A DNA stretch of 64,000 nt, taken from NCBI GenBank assembly GCA_902599605.1, contig CACKFV010000001.1, positions 120,124 to 184,123 on the forward strand, written 5' to 3'. A model generated the notes under the pieces. The model saw only the letters and a list, made by a program, of their open reading frames with translations. It searched no databases and had not been told where the DNA came from. Both the position numbers and the translations under genes were made by a program. Below are positions 14,710 through 27,548 of this stretch, piece by piece (position 1 is the first letter of the stretch; each line of letters starts with the position of its first letter). The DNA comes from an uncultured Pelagibacteraceae bacterium (GTDB lineage Bacteria; Pseudomonadota; Alphaproteobacteria; Pelagibacterales; Pelagibacteraceae).

Positions 14710-15243
14710 TCAAATATTTCTTATTTGAGAAGATGAAATATTTACCTTATTAAAACTTATGTATTTTAGACCCCTTTTTTTTAAGTTCTTATAAGCCACT
14801 GATTCCTTTGATCTTTTTTTGTAACGGCTTCTATCAAAAACTAAAATTTTTGCTAACTTTCCAATTTTAGACCAATTATTCCATTTATGAAAATTTATGA
14901 GATTATCAGCTCCCATTATAAAAAAAATTTCGTTGCTGCGATTCTTTTTAAAAAATTTTATAAGCTTAATTGTCTTATTAGATTTAATTTTTTTTTCATA
15001 AAAACCCACAGTCACATACTTTGTTTTTTTTGTTAAACTCTTTGCAATTTGGACTCTTTTTTTAAGGCTATAAAAACTTTTACTTTTAAAAGGGTTTTTT
15101 TCAGTGATAGCCCATACAATTTTGTCTAATTTGAATAATTTTTTAGCAACTTTAGAAATTTTCAAATGCCCTTTGTGAGCAGGATCAAAAGTTCCGCCAA
15201 GAATACCTAGTCTAACTTTTTTTTTAAGATCGTATTTGGCCAT
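14710..15243 (-). CDS. nadD: Nicotinate-nucleotide adenylyltransferase
   Basis: GILGGTFDPAHKGHL; FFIMGADNLINFHKWNNW; ISSSQIR. Confidence 0.95.
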   Translation of the reverse strand: MAKYDLKKKVRLGILGGTFDPAHKGHLKISKVAKKLFKLDKIVWAITEKNPFKSKSFYSLKKRVQIAKSLTKKTKYVTVGFYEKKIKSNKTIKLIKFFKKNRSNEIFFIMGADNLINFHKWNNWSKIGKLAKILVFDRSRYKKRSKESVAYKNLKKRGLKYISFNKVNISSSQIRNI

Positions 15244-16470
15244 TTCCTATTACTTCATATTTATAAGATACAAGTTGATTTAAACCAACAGGACCTCTAG
15301 GTGGTAATTTATTAGTTGATATACCTACTTCGCCACCAAAGCCAAGTTCAGCTCCATCTGCAAATTGAGTCGATGAATTATTAATAATTATTGAACTTTT
15401 CACATTTTCAAAAAAGTATTTTGTATTTTTTTTATTATTTGAAATAATTGCCTCAGTATGTGAGGTACCATACTTATTAATATGTTCGACGGCATCCTCT
15501 ACATTGTTGACTTTTTTTACAGAAATTTTTAATGACAAGTATTCGGTCGACCAATCTTTTGATGTTGCTTTATGAATTTTTTTTGGAGAAATTTTTCTGA
15601 TAGTGTCGTCAGCATATATTTCACAATTATTTTTTAATAAATCATTAATAATTAAATTGATTTTTTCGCTAGATAGTTTTCTATGAACAAGCAATGTCTC
15701 TGTAGCACCACAAATTCCAGGGTTTCTTAATTTTGCATTTAATATAATTTTACTTGCCATTTTGTGATTTACGTTTTCATCTACAAAGGTATGACATAAA
15801 CCTTCAAGATGTCCTATGGTGGGTATGTTTGAATATTTTTTTACCTTTTTTACTAGATTTTTGCCGCCTCTTGGAATTATTACATCAATGTAAGACTCCA
15901 TTTTAGACAATAAAAAATCTACCACTTTTCTATTTTTTTTTTCAATAAATTGAACAAAATTTACATCTACCTTATTTTTCTTAAGAGCTTTTCTGAATAA
16001 GTTTGAGATAATTTTATTAGAATTAAAAGCTTCTGAACCTCCTTTTAATATTACACTATTTCCTGATTTAAAACATAAAGAAGAGACGTCTGAAGTTACG
16101 TTTGGTCTACTTTCATAAATAACTCCAATTACCCCAATAGGAATAGTAACTTTTTTAACCTTTAATTTGTTAGGTCGACTCCATTTAGAAACCACTCTAT
16201 TAACTGGGTCTTTAAGTTTAATTATTTCTAATACAGATTTCCTGATACCTTCAATCTTTTTATCATTAAGCTCTAATCTATTTATTAAGTTAATATCAAG
16301 TTTTTTTTGTCTAGCTATCTTCAGGTCCTTTAAATTTTCTTTTAAAATTTTGTCATTGTATTTAGTTAATAGGCTCACATAATCTTTTAAAATTTTATTT
16401 TTTTTTTCCTTATTAATAATTTTTAATCCTGCCTTAACTGCGTTTATTCCAATTCTATTTAAATAATTTT

Positions 16471-16474
<4 letters not shown>
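15224..16474 (-). CDS. proA: Gamma-glutamyl phosphate reductase
   Basis: IPIGVIGVIYESRPNVTSD; LRNPGICGATETLLV. Confidence 0.97.
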
Positions 16475-18583
<2,109 letters not shown>

Positions 18584-18838
18584 TTAATTGGGTTTAACTG
18601 AAACGTAAGTCCTATCAGACTTTGATTTTTTGAAAATAACTTTCCCTTTTATCACCGAAAAGATTGAATGATCTTTCCCCATACCAACATTTTGTCCAGG
18701 GAAAATTTTTGTTCCCCTTTGTCTAACAATAATATTTCCAGGCACCACAAACTGACCCCCATATTTTTTTACTCCAAGACGTCTGCCCGCACTATCTCTT
18801 CCGTTCCTTGACGATCCACCTGCTTTTTTTGTTGCCAT
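18584..18838 (-). CDS. rpmA: 50S ribosomal protein L27
   Basis: [29 protein letters not shown]. Confidence 0.99.
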   Translation of the reverse strand: MATKKAGGSSRNGRDSAGRRLGVKKYGGQFVVPGNIIVRQRGTKIFPGQNVGMGKDHSIFSVIKGKVIFKKSKSDRTYVSVKPN

Positions 18839-19242
18839 TATTTAACTTTAGTTGTTGTTTTTTTTTCTTCTTTTTTTTTGCTTACTTTAGTAATTTTCTC
18901 TGCCTCAGACAAGACCTTTCCATCTTTTGACATAATTTTGTTTACTCTAATTAATGAAAATTGTTGTCTGTGACCGTTTTTTCTTCTTGAATTTTTACGT
19001 CTACGTTTTTTAAATATTAAAACAGTTCTATTTTTTGAATTTTTTAATAATTCAGCCTCAACTTTTGCACCAGAAACAACAGGGTTACCTAACTCAATAT
19101 TTTTGTCATCTCCGTAAGCTAAAATTTCCTTGAACTCTATTTTACTATTTGGTTTACCTTCTGGAAATTTTTCAATTTTTAAAATTTCTCCAGCTTTGAC
19201 TTTGTACTGTTTTCCACCTGTTTGTATGACTGCAAATGACAT
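18838..19242 (-). CDS. rplU: 50S ribosomal protein L21 (start reassigned to [15 protein letters not shown])
   Basis: [20 protein letters not shown]; the track ORF start at 19269 lies at or upstream of the predicted TSS. Confidence 0.95.
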   Translation of the reverse strand: MSFAVIQTGGKQYKVKAGEILKIEKFPEGKPNSKIEFKEILAYGDDKNIELGNPVVSGAKVEAELLKNSKNRTVLIFKKRRRKNSRRKNGHRQQFSLIRVNKIMSKDGKVLSEAEKITKVSKKKEEKKTTTKVK

Positions 19243-19267
19243 AAAAGTATTTTCTAAATTATGCAGC

Positions 19268-19295
19268 AATATAGTTATAAGGTATTTATAGTCAA
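19268..19295 (-). promoter_or_regulatory. Sigma70-type promoter of rplU-rpmA-obgE
   Basis: Minus strand TTGACT - 16 nt - TATATT. Confidence 0.65.
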
Positions 19296-19305
19296 GTTAT
19301 ATCGA

Positions 19306-20025
19306 TTAAAAATTATCCTTTAAATCCCTTAATTTTGAAAATTCTTCCTGATTTTTTGCTCTTAAAAAAATGTTACAATTCAATTCATCTTCTATTGTAG
19401 ATGGCACAGAAGGAAAACCACTATCCAATTTTTTTTTAATATTTAGAATCTTTTTATTAAGTTCAGAATTGTTTTGATCAAATCTTTGACAAAAAATTGC
19501 ATTATTTAATGTATATTCATGTCCAAAGTATATTTTTGTCTCAGGTGGTAAAACTTTTAACCTCGATAATGAATTAAACATATCTTCATAACTCCCCTCA
19601 AAAATTCTCCCACACCCCAAAGAAAACAATGTATCTCCAGTAAAAACTGTTTTTTCGTTAAAAAAATGAAAGCATATATGTCCAGAAGTGTGCCCAGGTA
19701 CATGAATTACTTTAAATTCAAATATGCCATCCTTCCAAACCTGATTATCTTTTAAGGGAATATCAATCGTAGGAATTCTATCTTTATCATCCTCAAAGGC
19801 TAGAATTTTTGCGTTAAACTCTTTTTTAAGAATATTGTTACCACCAATATGATCGCCATGGTGATGAGTATTTAGAATGTATTTTAAATTTAAATTATTT
19901 TTTTTGATATACTCTAATACTGGTTTTGCCTCACCGGGATCTACCACGCAAGTATCCAGATTTTTTTCATTGATTAACAAATACGAAAAATTGTCAGTTA
20001 GACACTTTATTATTTCAATTTTCAT
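19306..20025 (-). CDS. gloB: Hydroxyacylglutathione hydrolase
   Basis: NTHHHGDHIGGN metallo-beta-lactamase motif; GHTSGHICF; FGHEYTLNN. Confidence 0.94.
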   Translation of the reverse strand: MKIEIIKCLTDNFSYLLINEKNLDTCVVDPGEAKPVLEYIKKNNLNLKYILNTHHHGDHIGGNNILKKEFNAKILAFEDDKDRIPTIDIPLKDNQVWKDGIFEFKVIHVPGHTSGHICFHFFNEKTVFTGDTLFSLGCGRIFEGSYEDMFNSLSRLKVLPPETKIYFGHEYTLNNAIFCQRFDQNNSELNKKILNIKKKLDSGFPSVPSTIEDELNCNIFLRAKNQEEFSKLRDLKDNF

Positions 20026-20026
20026 T

Positions 20027-20581
20027 TTATTTCTCTAGTATAAAAATTCCTAATTCAGAAAACAAATTTTGAAATTTTAAATTTTTTAGATTAATCTTAA
20101 TGTTTCTTTGCTTGCAATAATTTTCAAAATCCTTAATTGTGCACATATGCAAGTTTGGAGTATTATACCATTCATTAGGTAAATTTTCTGTAACGGGCAT
20201 CGTGCCCTTTAAAAGTAAATGAAGTCTTACTTTCCAGTGTCCAAAATTTGGAATTGATACAATTGCTTTTTTTCCAATTCTTAATAACTCATTCAATACA
20301 TTTTCTGGATCTAAGAAAGCCTGTAAAGTTTGACTCAGTATTACAAAATCGAAAGAACTATCTGGAAATTGTTTTAAATCTTTTTCTGCATCACCTTCAA
20401 TAACAGTTAAACCTTTTTCGACACATTTTTGAACATTTGTTTTTGATAATTCAATTCCCCTGATATCTTTACTGATGTTTTCCGTAATATATTTCATTAA
20501 TTCACCATTTCCACATCCCACGTCTAAAATTTTAGAATTTTTCGTTATTAATTTTGCAATATTATAAAACTCTTTTTTCAT
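20027..20581 (-). CDS. metW: Methionine biosynthesis protein MetW
   Basis: SAM methyltransferase fold; NEWYNTPNLHMCTIKDFE; pairs with metX. Confidence 0.93.
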   Translation of the reverse strand: MKKEFYNIAKLITKNSKILDVGCGNGELMKYITENISKDIRGIELSKTNVQKCVEKGLTVIEGDAEKDLKQFPDSSFDFVILSQTLQAFLDPENVLNELLRIGKKAIVSIPNFGHWKVRLHLLLKGTMPVTENLPNEWYNTPNLHMCTIKDFENYCKQRNIKINLKNLKFQNLFSELGIFILEK

Positions 20582-21699
20582 GAAATTTTCTCATAAGATT
20601 TGTTTAAAAAATTCTTCACAGTGTTGAGGAAGTCTGGAACATTAAGTAAAAAAGAGTCGTGTCCTTTATCAGATGTAATTTCAACAAATCCAACGTTTTT
20701 ACCAATAGCATTAAGTGCTATCACTATTTCTCTGTTTTCAGATGTTGGATAGAGCCAGTCTGATGTAAAAGATATAATAAAAAATTTTGTATTACTTTTT
20801 TCAAAAGCTTTGGATAGATTCCCCCCAAACTTTTTTGTTAAGTCAAAATAATCCATAGCTCGTGTGATATATAAATAGCTATTTGCATCAAACCTATCCA
20901 CAAAAACTGAGCCTTGATATCTTAGATAACTTTCTATTTGAAAGTCAGCATCAAAGCTAAATTTTAAATCATCTCTTTCTTGCAGCTTTCTACCGAACTT
21001 TTCTTGAAGACCTGCTTTGGATAAATAAGTTATGTGCGCTGCCATTCTTGCAACTGCAAGACCTTTATCTGGCTGTTTATTTTGCTCCTCATAAAACCCA
21101 TCCTGCCAATTCCTATCTGCCATTATGGATTGTCTACCAAGTTCATTAAGAGCAATATTTTGAGCTGAATGACTTGCGGTGCAGGCAATTGGTATTGCGG
21201 TATGAGCCTTGTTTGGGAAGTTAGATACAAACTGAAGGACTTGCATTCCACCCATAGATCCTCCAACAACGCAGAATAATTTTTCAATTTTAAAATATTC
21301 TAAAAGGTTATATTGGGCATTAACCATATCATTTATTGTGATTACAGGAAAATTAGTTCCGTAAGGTTTTTTTGTTTTCGGATTTATATCACTTGGTCCA
21401 AAAGAACCCATACAGCCACCAATAACATTAGCTGCAATTACAAAGTATTTATCAGTATCAATAGCTTTACCGGGTCCAAGAGCATAATTCCACCAACCGT
21501 CTTTCTTAGTAATTGGATTAGTTCCCGAAGCAAACTGGTCTCCTGTTAGTGCATGAAAAACTAAAATACCATTATCTTTTTTATCATTTAATTTCCCATA
21601 TGTTTCATAAGCTAATGGAAAATCACTGATTGTCTGACCACAATCAAGTTTCAACGGTTTTTTTACCAATAAAGTTTTTATTTTATCTTTTTCACTCAT
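20578..21699 (-). CDS. metX: Homoserine O-acetyl/succinyltransferase
   Basis: LVFHALTGDQFASG, GGSMGGMQVLQ, SDKGHDSFLL. Confidence 0.97.
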   Translation of the reverse strand: MSEKDKIKTLLVKKPLKLDCGQTISDFPLAYETYGKLNDKKDNGILVFHALTGDQFASGTNPITKKDGWWNYALGPGKAIDTDKYFVIAANVIGGCMGSFGPSDINPKTKKPYGTNFPVITINDMVNAQYNLLEYFKIEKLFCVVGGSMGGMQVLQFVSNFPNKAHTAIPIACTASHSAQNIALNELGRQSIMADRNWQDGFYEEQNKQPDKGLAVARMAAHITYLSKAGLQEKFGRKLQERDDLKFSFDADFQIESYLRYQGSVFVDRFDANSYLYITRAMDYFDLTKKFGGNLSKAFEKSNTKFFIISFTSDWLYPTSENREIVIALNAIGKNVGFVEITSDKGHDSFLLNVPDFLNTVKNFLNKSYEKIS

Positions 21700-21728
21700 A
21701 GTTTTTTGTGAATTGTGAGGAAAAAAAA

Positions 21729-21780
21729 CTTATTTAGCGGTTTTTTTATAGCGCTCGCAATTCAGTTAAATCAGCGCAGA
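21729..21780 (-). ncRNA. SAM-II riboswitch in metX 5'UTR
   Basis: Minus strand UCUGCGCUGAUUUAACUGAAUUGCGAGCGCUAUAAAAAAACCGCUAAAUAAG matches SAM-II: P1 GCGCU/AGCGC, conserved GAUUUAAC...UUGC.AGCGC, then GCUAAA. Confidence 0.93.
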
Positions 21781-21785
21781 ATTCT

Positions 21786-21812
21786 TTTATAACATGTTAT
21801 TATTTATGTCAA
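21786..21812 (-). promoter_or_regulatory. Sigma70-type promoter for SAM-II/metX
   Basis: Minus strand TTGACA - 15 nt - TATAAA; predicted TSS falls at the start of the riboswitch. Confidence 0.6.
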
Positions 21813-21873
21813 TTATATCCCGCAGAGGGTTAATTTTATTTAAATAACCAGTATATTATTTATATATATCATT

Positions 21874-22953
21874 ATGCAAAAATTAAACTATAGAAAAATA
21901 AATGTGCAAAGCTATGTACCTGGCAAGTCAAATATTTTTAGAAAAAAAAATATTATTAAACTATCTGCAAATGAATCTGCACTTGGCCAATCACCTAAAT
22001 CCAGAAAGATAATTTCAAGTATAAAAAAGCTGGATAAATATCCAGATAGCAAAACAAGAACTTTAAGGAGAGAAATCTCACAAAAATTCAAATGTAATTT
22101 TGATCAAATTATTTGTGGCTCGGGATCTGATGAAGTCATACAATTATTGTGTCAATTATTTTTACAAAAAAAAGATGAAGTTATTGTTCCTCAGTACAGT
22201 TTTTTAATGTATAGGATTTACAGCAATATAATTGGCTCAAAAGTAATTTTTTCTAGGGAAAATAAATTTAAAGTTTCAGTTCAGGGAATTCTGGATAAAG
22301 TTTCGAATAAAACAAAAATTGTTTTTTTAGCTAATCCTAATAATCCAACAGGTACTTATTTAACAAAAATAGAGCTTCTTGAATTAAGAAAAAAACTTAG
22401 ACAAAATATTCTTCTAGTAATTGATGATGCTTACTATGAATATATGGTAAATAAAGATTACAAATCTGGATTAGAACTATTTAAAAATAAAAAAAATGTA
22501 TTTGTTCTAAGGACATTTTCAAAAATATACGGTTTAGCTTCACTAAGAATAGGCTGGGGTTATGGCTCTAAAGATATTGTAAAAGAATTACTTAAAATCA
22601 AACCACCATTTAACATAAATAAAATTGCTGAAATGGCTGCAGTTGAAGCATTAAAAGACAAATCATTTATCTCAAAATCAGTTAAACATAATCTAAAATG
22701 GGCTTATAAGATTAAAAAAGCTTTAGAAAATTATAAGATTGAAACTAATAAAGTTTCAGCAAATTTTCTCTTATTAGATTTTGATAATTGTAGATATTCT
22801 GCTATTAAAATAAAAAAGTTTCTTGAAAAAAAAGGAATTCTTTTAAGAAGTTTAGAAGCATATAAAATTAAAAATAAGTTAAGACTAACAATCGGAAACA
22901 CAAGAGAGAATATTCTTCTTCTTAAAACTTTAAAAAAAATATTTGGAAAATGA
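21874..22953 (+). CDS. hisC: Histidinol-phosphate/aromatic aminotransferase
   Basis: KLSANESALGQSPKS, ANPNNPTGTY, RTFSKIYGLASLRIGWGYG. Confidence 0.9.
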   Translation: MQKLNYRKINVQSYVPGKSNIFRKKNIIKLSANESALGQSPKSRKIISSIKKLDKYPDSKTRTLRREISQKFKCNFDQIICGSGSDEVIQLLCQLFLQKKDEVIVPQYSFLMYRIYSNIIGSKVIFSRENKFKVSVQGILDKVSNKTKIVFLANPNNPTGTYLTKIELLELRKKLRQNILLVIDDAYYEYMVNKDYKSGLELFKNKKNVFVLRTFSKIYGLASLRIGWGYGSKDIVKELLKIKPPFNINKIAEMAAVEALKDKSFISKSVKHNLKWAYKIKKALENYKIETNKVSANFLLLDFDNCRYSAIKIKKFLEKKGILLRSLEAYKIKNKLRLTIGNTRENILLLKTLKKIFGK

Positions 22954-23846
22954 TCAATAAATTATTAATTGTAGGCTGTGGCTTAATAGGCTCATCAATA
23001 TTAAAGAAGGTCTGTAAAAAAAAGATTGCCAAAAAGATATTTGTTTTTGAAAAGTCTAAAAAAAATCAAAGAATATTAAAGAGATTAAAGCTTAAATTTC
23101 AATTAATTAAAAAAATTGATAAAAAAATATCTGAATGTGATTTTATTGTAATCTGCGCTCCTTTAAGCGAATACAAAAAAATATTTTTGGCATGTAATAA
23201 ATATTCAAAAAAGAATATATTGATTACTGATGTTGGCTCAGCAAAGAGAGATACAATCACTAAAATAAATAGAATTAAAAGAAAAGATATTAACTGGATT
23301 TCAAGTCATCCAATAGCAGGCTCCGAAGTATCAGGACCATTGAATGGAAATGAAAATCTATTTTTAAACAAATGGTCGGTTATAATTAAACAAAAAAAAA
23401 CGCAAATCAAAGAAATGAAAAAAATACTGAAATTTTGGAAATTACTTGGTTCAAAAACTGTTACTATGGATGCAGTTCAACATGATAAAATATTTGCAAT
23501 AACAAGTCATTTACCACACTTAATTGCTTACAATTTAATTTTGACAGCGACTAATTTTAAAATTTCAAAAAAAGACAATGTTCTTAGATTCAGCGCAGGA
23601 GGATTAAGGGATTTTTCTAGAATTGCTGCTTCAAATGAAATCATGTGGAGAGATATATTTTTTAATAATAAATCAAATATGCTTAAGGTCATTGATCTTT
23701 TTATTAAGAATTTAAAAATATTTAAACAGGATATAAAATTAAATAGAAAGAATTTAGAAACAAAATTGAAGAATTTAAAAAAAGTAAGACAAAAGATAGT
23801 CTTATTAAAACAAGATACATCAAAACCAGATTTTGGCAGAATTTAA
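22950..23846 (+). CDS. tyrA: Prephenate/arogenate dehydrogenase
   Basis: GCGLIGSSILKK; SSHPIAGSEVSGP; ITSHLPHLIAYNL; FSAGGLRDFSRIAASNEIMWRDIF. Confidence 0.93.
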   Translation: MINKLLIVGCGLIGSSILKKVCKKKIAKKIFVFEKSKKNQRILKRLKLKFQLIKKIDKKISECDFIVICAPLSEYKKIFLACNKYSKKNILITDVGSAKRDTITKINRIKRKDINWISSHPIAGSEVSGPLNGNENLFLNKWSVIIKQKKTQIKEMKKILKFWKLLGSKTVTMDAVQHDKIFAITSHLPHLIAYNLILTATNFKISKKDNVLRFSAGGLRDFSRIAASNEIMWRDIFFNNKSNMLKVIDLFIKNLKIFKQDIKLNRKNLETKLKNLKKVRQKIVLLKQDTSKPDFGRI

Positions 23847-23848
23847 AT

Positions 23849-25369
23849 CTAAAACTCTTTTATCAAGTCTCCAATCATGCTCTCATAATTTTTTATGGTA
23901 TTAGAAACTTTTTTACTTATTGGTTTGTTTGCCTGATCAAAACTTAATGTTCTTATTATTCGTGAACTTTTGTGGTGACTCATAACATTTTCATCCCACT
24001 CTAAATCACAAAAATTTAAAATTTTCTCAATTTGATCTTTTGGATTTTCTAATAAACTTTCATAGTTAAGATTGAAAATATTCTCAGGGAATTCTTTTTG
24101 CCAGAATTTCATTGTATTTAGATAAAGCTTATAAAATTTAGTGATATCTTTAAAATCGTTCACAAACTTTGTTTTAATTGGAAAAAAATTTTTATAAATT
24201 GACCAACAATTATCTACGGGATCTCTCATGCAATTTATTACTTTAGCATTAGGGAATAGTTTTAAAATTAATCCTATATTAATAAAATTTAGTAATTCTT
24301 TATCAGTAAAAAAAGGAGAAGAGTTATTTAACTCTTCAATTAGTTCAAGATATTGATTTTTATAGTCGTTCATTAGATGAGTATCAATTTTTTCTTCGTT
24401 AATAATTTTGTTAGCAATTTCTTGCATATATGGTAACTCACCTCCACCAAACACTTTTTTATGGGAGGTGAGTATTTGTTCAATTAATGAAGAACCTGAA
24501 CGTGGCATGCCTACAATAAATATCAAACTCTTATGATCTCCGGAAGTTCTAACATTTTTATATTTTTTGTAAAAATCAATAAAATTATTTATTCTTTTTT
24601 CGTCTTGGTTAAAATTATATTTTGTTTCTTTCTTAAATAGGTCGTTTCCTATTTTCAAATATTTAAAAGCACTTTTATAATCTTTGATATCTTCGTAAGC
24701 TTTATGAATTCCGTAATAAACATGGATCTTTTCTAAATTATTCAAATCATTATCATTTATTTTTTTTAACATTTCAATTAAGTGTGGGTCGTTCTTTTTA
24801 TACTTATGCACCAAAGAATATTGACGATCAGCATCAGTAAATTTTTTGTTTAATCTTAATAATTTTTTACAATATTGTTTTGAATTTTCTTTTTGATTTG
24901 TAATTCTATAAATACCAACTAGGTTGAAAAGCGAAGGAACTGCATCTCTCTGAATATCTAAAACTTTTTTATAGTATTCTATTGATTCTTCTATTTTATA
25001 AGTTTCTTTTTTTAAATTTCCTAAATTATTAAGAATGTGAAGGTGTTTGCTATCTATTTCCAGTCCTTTTTTAAAATATTTTTCGGCCTCTGAATACTTA
25101 TGTAGTATATAGAAACATGTGCCCATATTATTTAAAAAGTTGGGGTGGTTTGGATTCAAAGTTAATGCTTCTTTCATAACATTGATTGACTTTTCAATTT
25201 TACCAGATTTCTGGTATGCAATACTTAATAGATTAAAAAATAATTGATGCTTTCTTTTCTTAAGTACTTTATTGCATTCTTTAATGACTTCTAAAAAATT
25301 ACCCCTAGCAAATTTTTTATATAGTTCATCATATTTTTTTTTTAAAGCTTCATCAGTTACGATATTCAT
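23849..25369 (-). CDS. TPR-repeat protein fused to sulfotransferase domain
   Basis: Tandem TPR-like repeats, then VGMPRSGSSLIEQILTSH (PAPS 5'-phosphosulfate loop). Confidence 0.88.
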   Translation of the reverse strand: MNIVTDEALKKKYDELYKKFARGNFLEVIKECNKVLKKRKHQLFFNLLSIAYQKSGKIEKSINVMKEALTLNPNHPNFLNNMGTCFYILHKYSEAEKYFKKGLEIDSKHLHILNNLGNLKKETYKIEESIEYYKKVLDIQRDAVPSLFNLVGIYRITNQKENSKQYCKKLLRLNKKFTDADRQYSLVHKYKKNDPHLIEMLKKINDNDLNNLEKIHVYYGIHKAYEDIKDYKSAFKYLKIGNDLFKKETKYNFNQDEKRINNFIDFYKKYKNVRTSGDHKSLIFIVGMPRSGSSLIEQILTSHKKVFGGGELPYMQEIANKIINEEKIDTHLMNDYKNQYLELIEELNNSSPFFTDKELLNFINIGLILKLFPNAKVINCMRDPVDNCWSIYKNFFPIKTKFVNDFKDITKFYKLYLNTMKFWQKEFPENIFNLNYESLLENPKDQIEKILNFCDLEWDENVMSHHKSSRIIRTLSFDQANKPISKKVSNTIKNYESMIGDLIKEF

Positions 25370-26082
25370 CTTATTCCAATCACATCTAGTTTAGCGGTTT
25401 TTTTGATCAAATTTATTGTTTTTTTAATATCCATTATAACTACTTTTTTCTTTGGACCATAAGCATGAATTAATTTTTTTTTTGATAAACATATAGCGAC
25501 GTGGCCTTTCCAAAAAATAATAGCATTCTTTTTAATTGACTTGCATTTCTTGAAATATCTAAATTGTGGACCTGTATCTCTTGGACAATAAAGATTATTG
25601 AATTTATAAAATAGCTGAACTAGCCCAGAACAATCAACTCCATCAAATTTTTTTCCTCCCCATTTGTATTTTACGTCTTTGAAAATAGTTATTTTTTTAA
25701 ATATTTTTTCTTTATAATTGATAGGAACAACATCAGATTTTCGTATCCAATGGTTATCAAAATTTAAAAAATTGTTTTTTGTCGATTTGATTTGTAATAA
25801 TGAAGCAAAACTTAGCCTCATCTTAATTTTGGAACTTTTAAAAGGTTTTGAAAAAACGTTTGCTTTTAAAGAAGATACTTTATGTGTTGGTTTATATCTA
25901 AATTCCTTAAATTTTTTTGGTTTTATAAATCCTACATATTTGTCATAATCTGTTATAATTTTGTACCAATCCTTATATTTTTTTATAATTAAGAACTTTT
26001 CTCCATAGAGAATTTGAGAGGATATTTTAGAATTTTTTTTTTTATCTTCGTATATGTTTATGGATGAATATTTACTTATCAT
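25366..26082 (-). CDS. NlpC/P60 peptidase with SH3-like N-terminal domains, no signal peptide
   Basis: KWGGKKFDGVDCSGLVQLFY catalytic Cys; KGHVAICL catalytic His; N-terminus lacks hydrophobic segment. Confidence 0.88.
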   Translation of the reverse strand: MISKYSSINIYEDKKKNSKISSQILYGEKFLIIKKYKDWYKIITDYDKYVGFIKPKKFKEFRYKPTHKVSSLKANVFSKPFKSSKIKMRLSFASLLQIKSTKNNFLNFDNHWIRKSDVVPINYKEKIFKKITIFKDVKYKWGGKKFDGVDCSGLVQLFYKFNNLYCPRDTGPQFRYFKKCKSIKKNAIIFWKGHVAICLSKKKLIHAYGPKKKVVIMDIKKTINLIKKTAKLDVIGIR

Positions 26083-27548
26083 TTATCTTTTATAGGTGCA
26101 ATTATACCTATCCAATAAATTAAAAATAGCACTGGCATTCCCAATAAAGCAGTGAGTATGAAATAGTTACTATAGCCCATTACATCAACCCATGCACCAG
26201 AATATCCCGCTATGAGTTTAGGTAAAAATAACATAATTGAACTAAACAAAGCATATTGTGTTGCAGTAAACTTTATTGATGTTAATCCAGATAAGTAAAT
26301 TACAAAAGCAGCTCCAGCAAATCCACTTGATATATTGTCTGCCGTTATTACCATGATTAAATAATTAATATTTGCATCAACTGTCGCTAGCCAAGCGAAT
26401 AGTAAGTTACTAAGAGATGCAATTAGGGCACCTAAAAATAGAGCTATCATTGTACCTTTTTTAGATGCAAAATAGCCTCCTAATAAACCACCAACTATAG
26501 TTGCAAACACCCCGAAGAATTTTGAGTAAGTAGCAATATCTTTTATTGAGTAGCCTTTCTCTAAATAAAATATATTCGCCATAACACCCATAACTACATC
26601 AGCAATTCTGTATAGGGAAATAAGCATAAGGATAATCAAAGCAAATTTTCCATATTTTTTAATAAAATTTGTAATTGGAGCAATATAACTTTCAGCTACC
26701 ATGTTTTTTTCAATTATTTTGATTTTTGTCATTAATACCAACAACGTGCCTGAGACCAAAAAGCAAAAAGTTAACTTTAAACAAGTTAGTACAAAGATTA
26801 AAAAATTATTATCTTTGACAGAGAAAGTTATGTTTGAGTAGAGATAGATAAAAATAATGATAGTTAATAATATTGATAAAAAGAAAATCAAATGGTTATT
26901 TGTTTTCTTAAATATATTTTTTTTTACTTTTGGTTCATCTGAGGTTAGGTTTGCAAATATACCAACCGACATAAATAAAGCCATTATACAGTAAACTTTT
27001 TGCCATACAATTTGGTCATAAGTATCTGAGCCAAAATAAGCAGCTAACCATAAACTTCCAGCTCCACTTACGAGCATACCGATTCTATAACCTGCAATAT
27101 ACATGGAAGATAAATACCCCTGTTTACTTTGAGAAACTGACTCAATTCTAAATGCATCAATTATAATATCTTGAGATGCGCTAAAAAAAGCCAAAAGAAC
27201 AATAAAAATTGCTGTAGCATAAAGATTTTTCTGCGGATCACTAAATGAAGTGAGTAATAAAGATAGAATAATTAAAATTTGAACTAATAATAGCCAACTT
27301 CGTCTATGCCCAAATTTTTTAAAAATTGGTAAACTAAATTTATCTATTATTGGAGACCAAAGATATTTAAAAGCGTATGCGAAACCTGCCCAACTAAATA
27401 GAGTTATTGTACTTCTTTCTATACCAGCTTTAGATAACCAGACTGATAAAGTTGAGAATACTAACAAAATTGGTAATCCAGAGGAGAAACCAAATAAAAG
27501 CATCTTTAATGATTTTTCTTTAAAGAAGTAATTAAAATTATTAGTCAA
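26079..27548 (-). CDS. ampG: AmpG-like muropeptide permease (MFS)
   Basis: FGFSSGLPILLVFSTLSVWLSKAGIERSTI; FKYLWSPIIDKF; SASQDIIIDAFRIE. Confidence 0.9.
   Translation of the reverse strand: MTNNFNYFFKEKSLKMLLFGFSSGLPILLVFSTLSVWLSKAGIERSTITLFSWAGFAYAFKYLWSPIIDKFSLPIFKKFGHRRSWLLLVQILIILSLLLTSFSDPQKNLYATAIFIVLLAFFSASQDIIIDAFRIESVSQSKQGYLSSMYIAGYRIGMLVSGAGSLWLAAYFGSDTYDQIVWQKVYCIMALFMSVGIFANLTSDEPKVKKNIFKKTNNHLIFFLSILLTIIIFIYLYSNITFSVKDNNFLIFVLTCLKLTFCFLVSGTLLVLMTKIKIIEKNMVAESYIAPITNFIKKYGKFALIILMLISLYRIADVVMGVMANIFYLEKGYSIKDIATYSKFFGVFATIVGGLLGGYFASKKGTMIALFLGALIASLSNLLFAWLATVDANINYLIMVITADNISSGFAGAAFVIYLSGLTSIKFTATQYALFSSIMLFLPKLIAGYSGAWVDVMGYSNYFILTALLGMPVLFLIYWIGIIAPIKDK

Noticed and set aside
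19243-19269. Extended N-terminus of L21 (MLHNLENTF)
   Set aside because: Predicted promoter and TSS overlap this segment; conserved L21 starts at [12 protein letters not shown].
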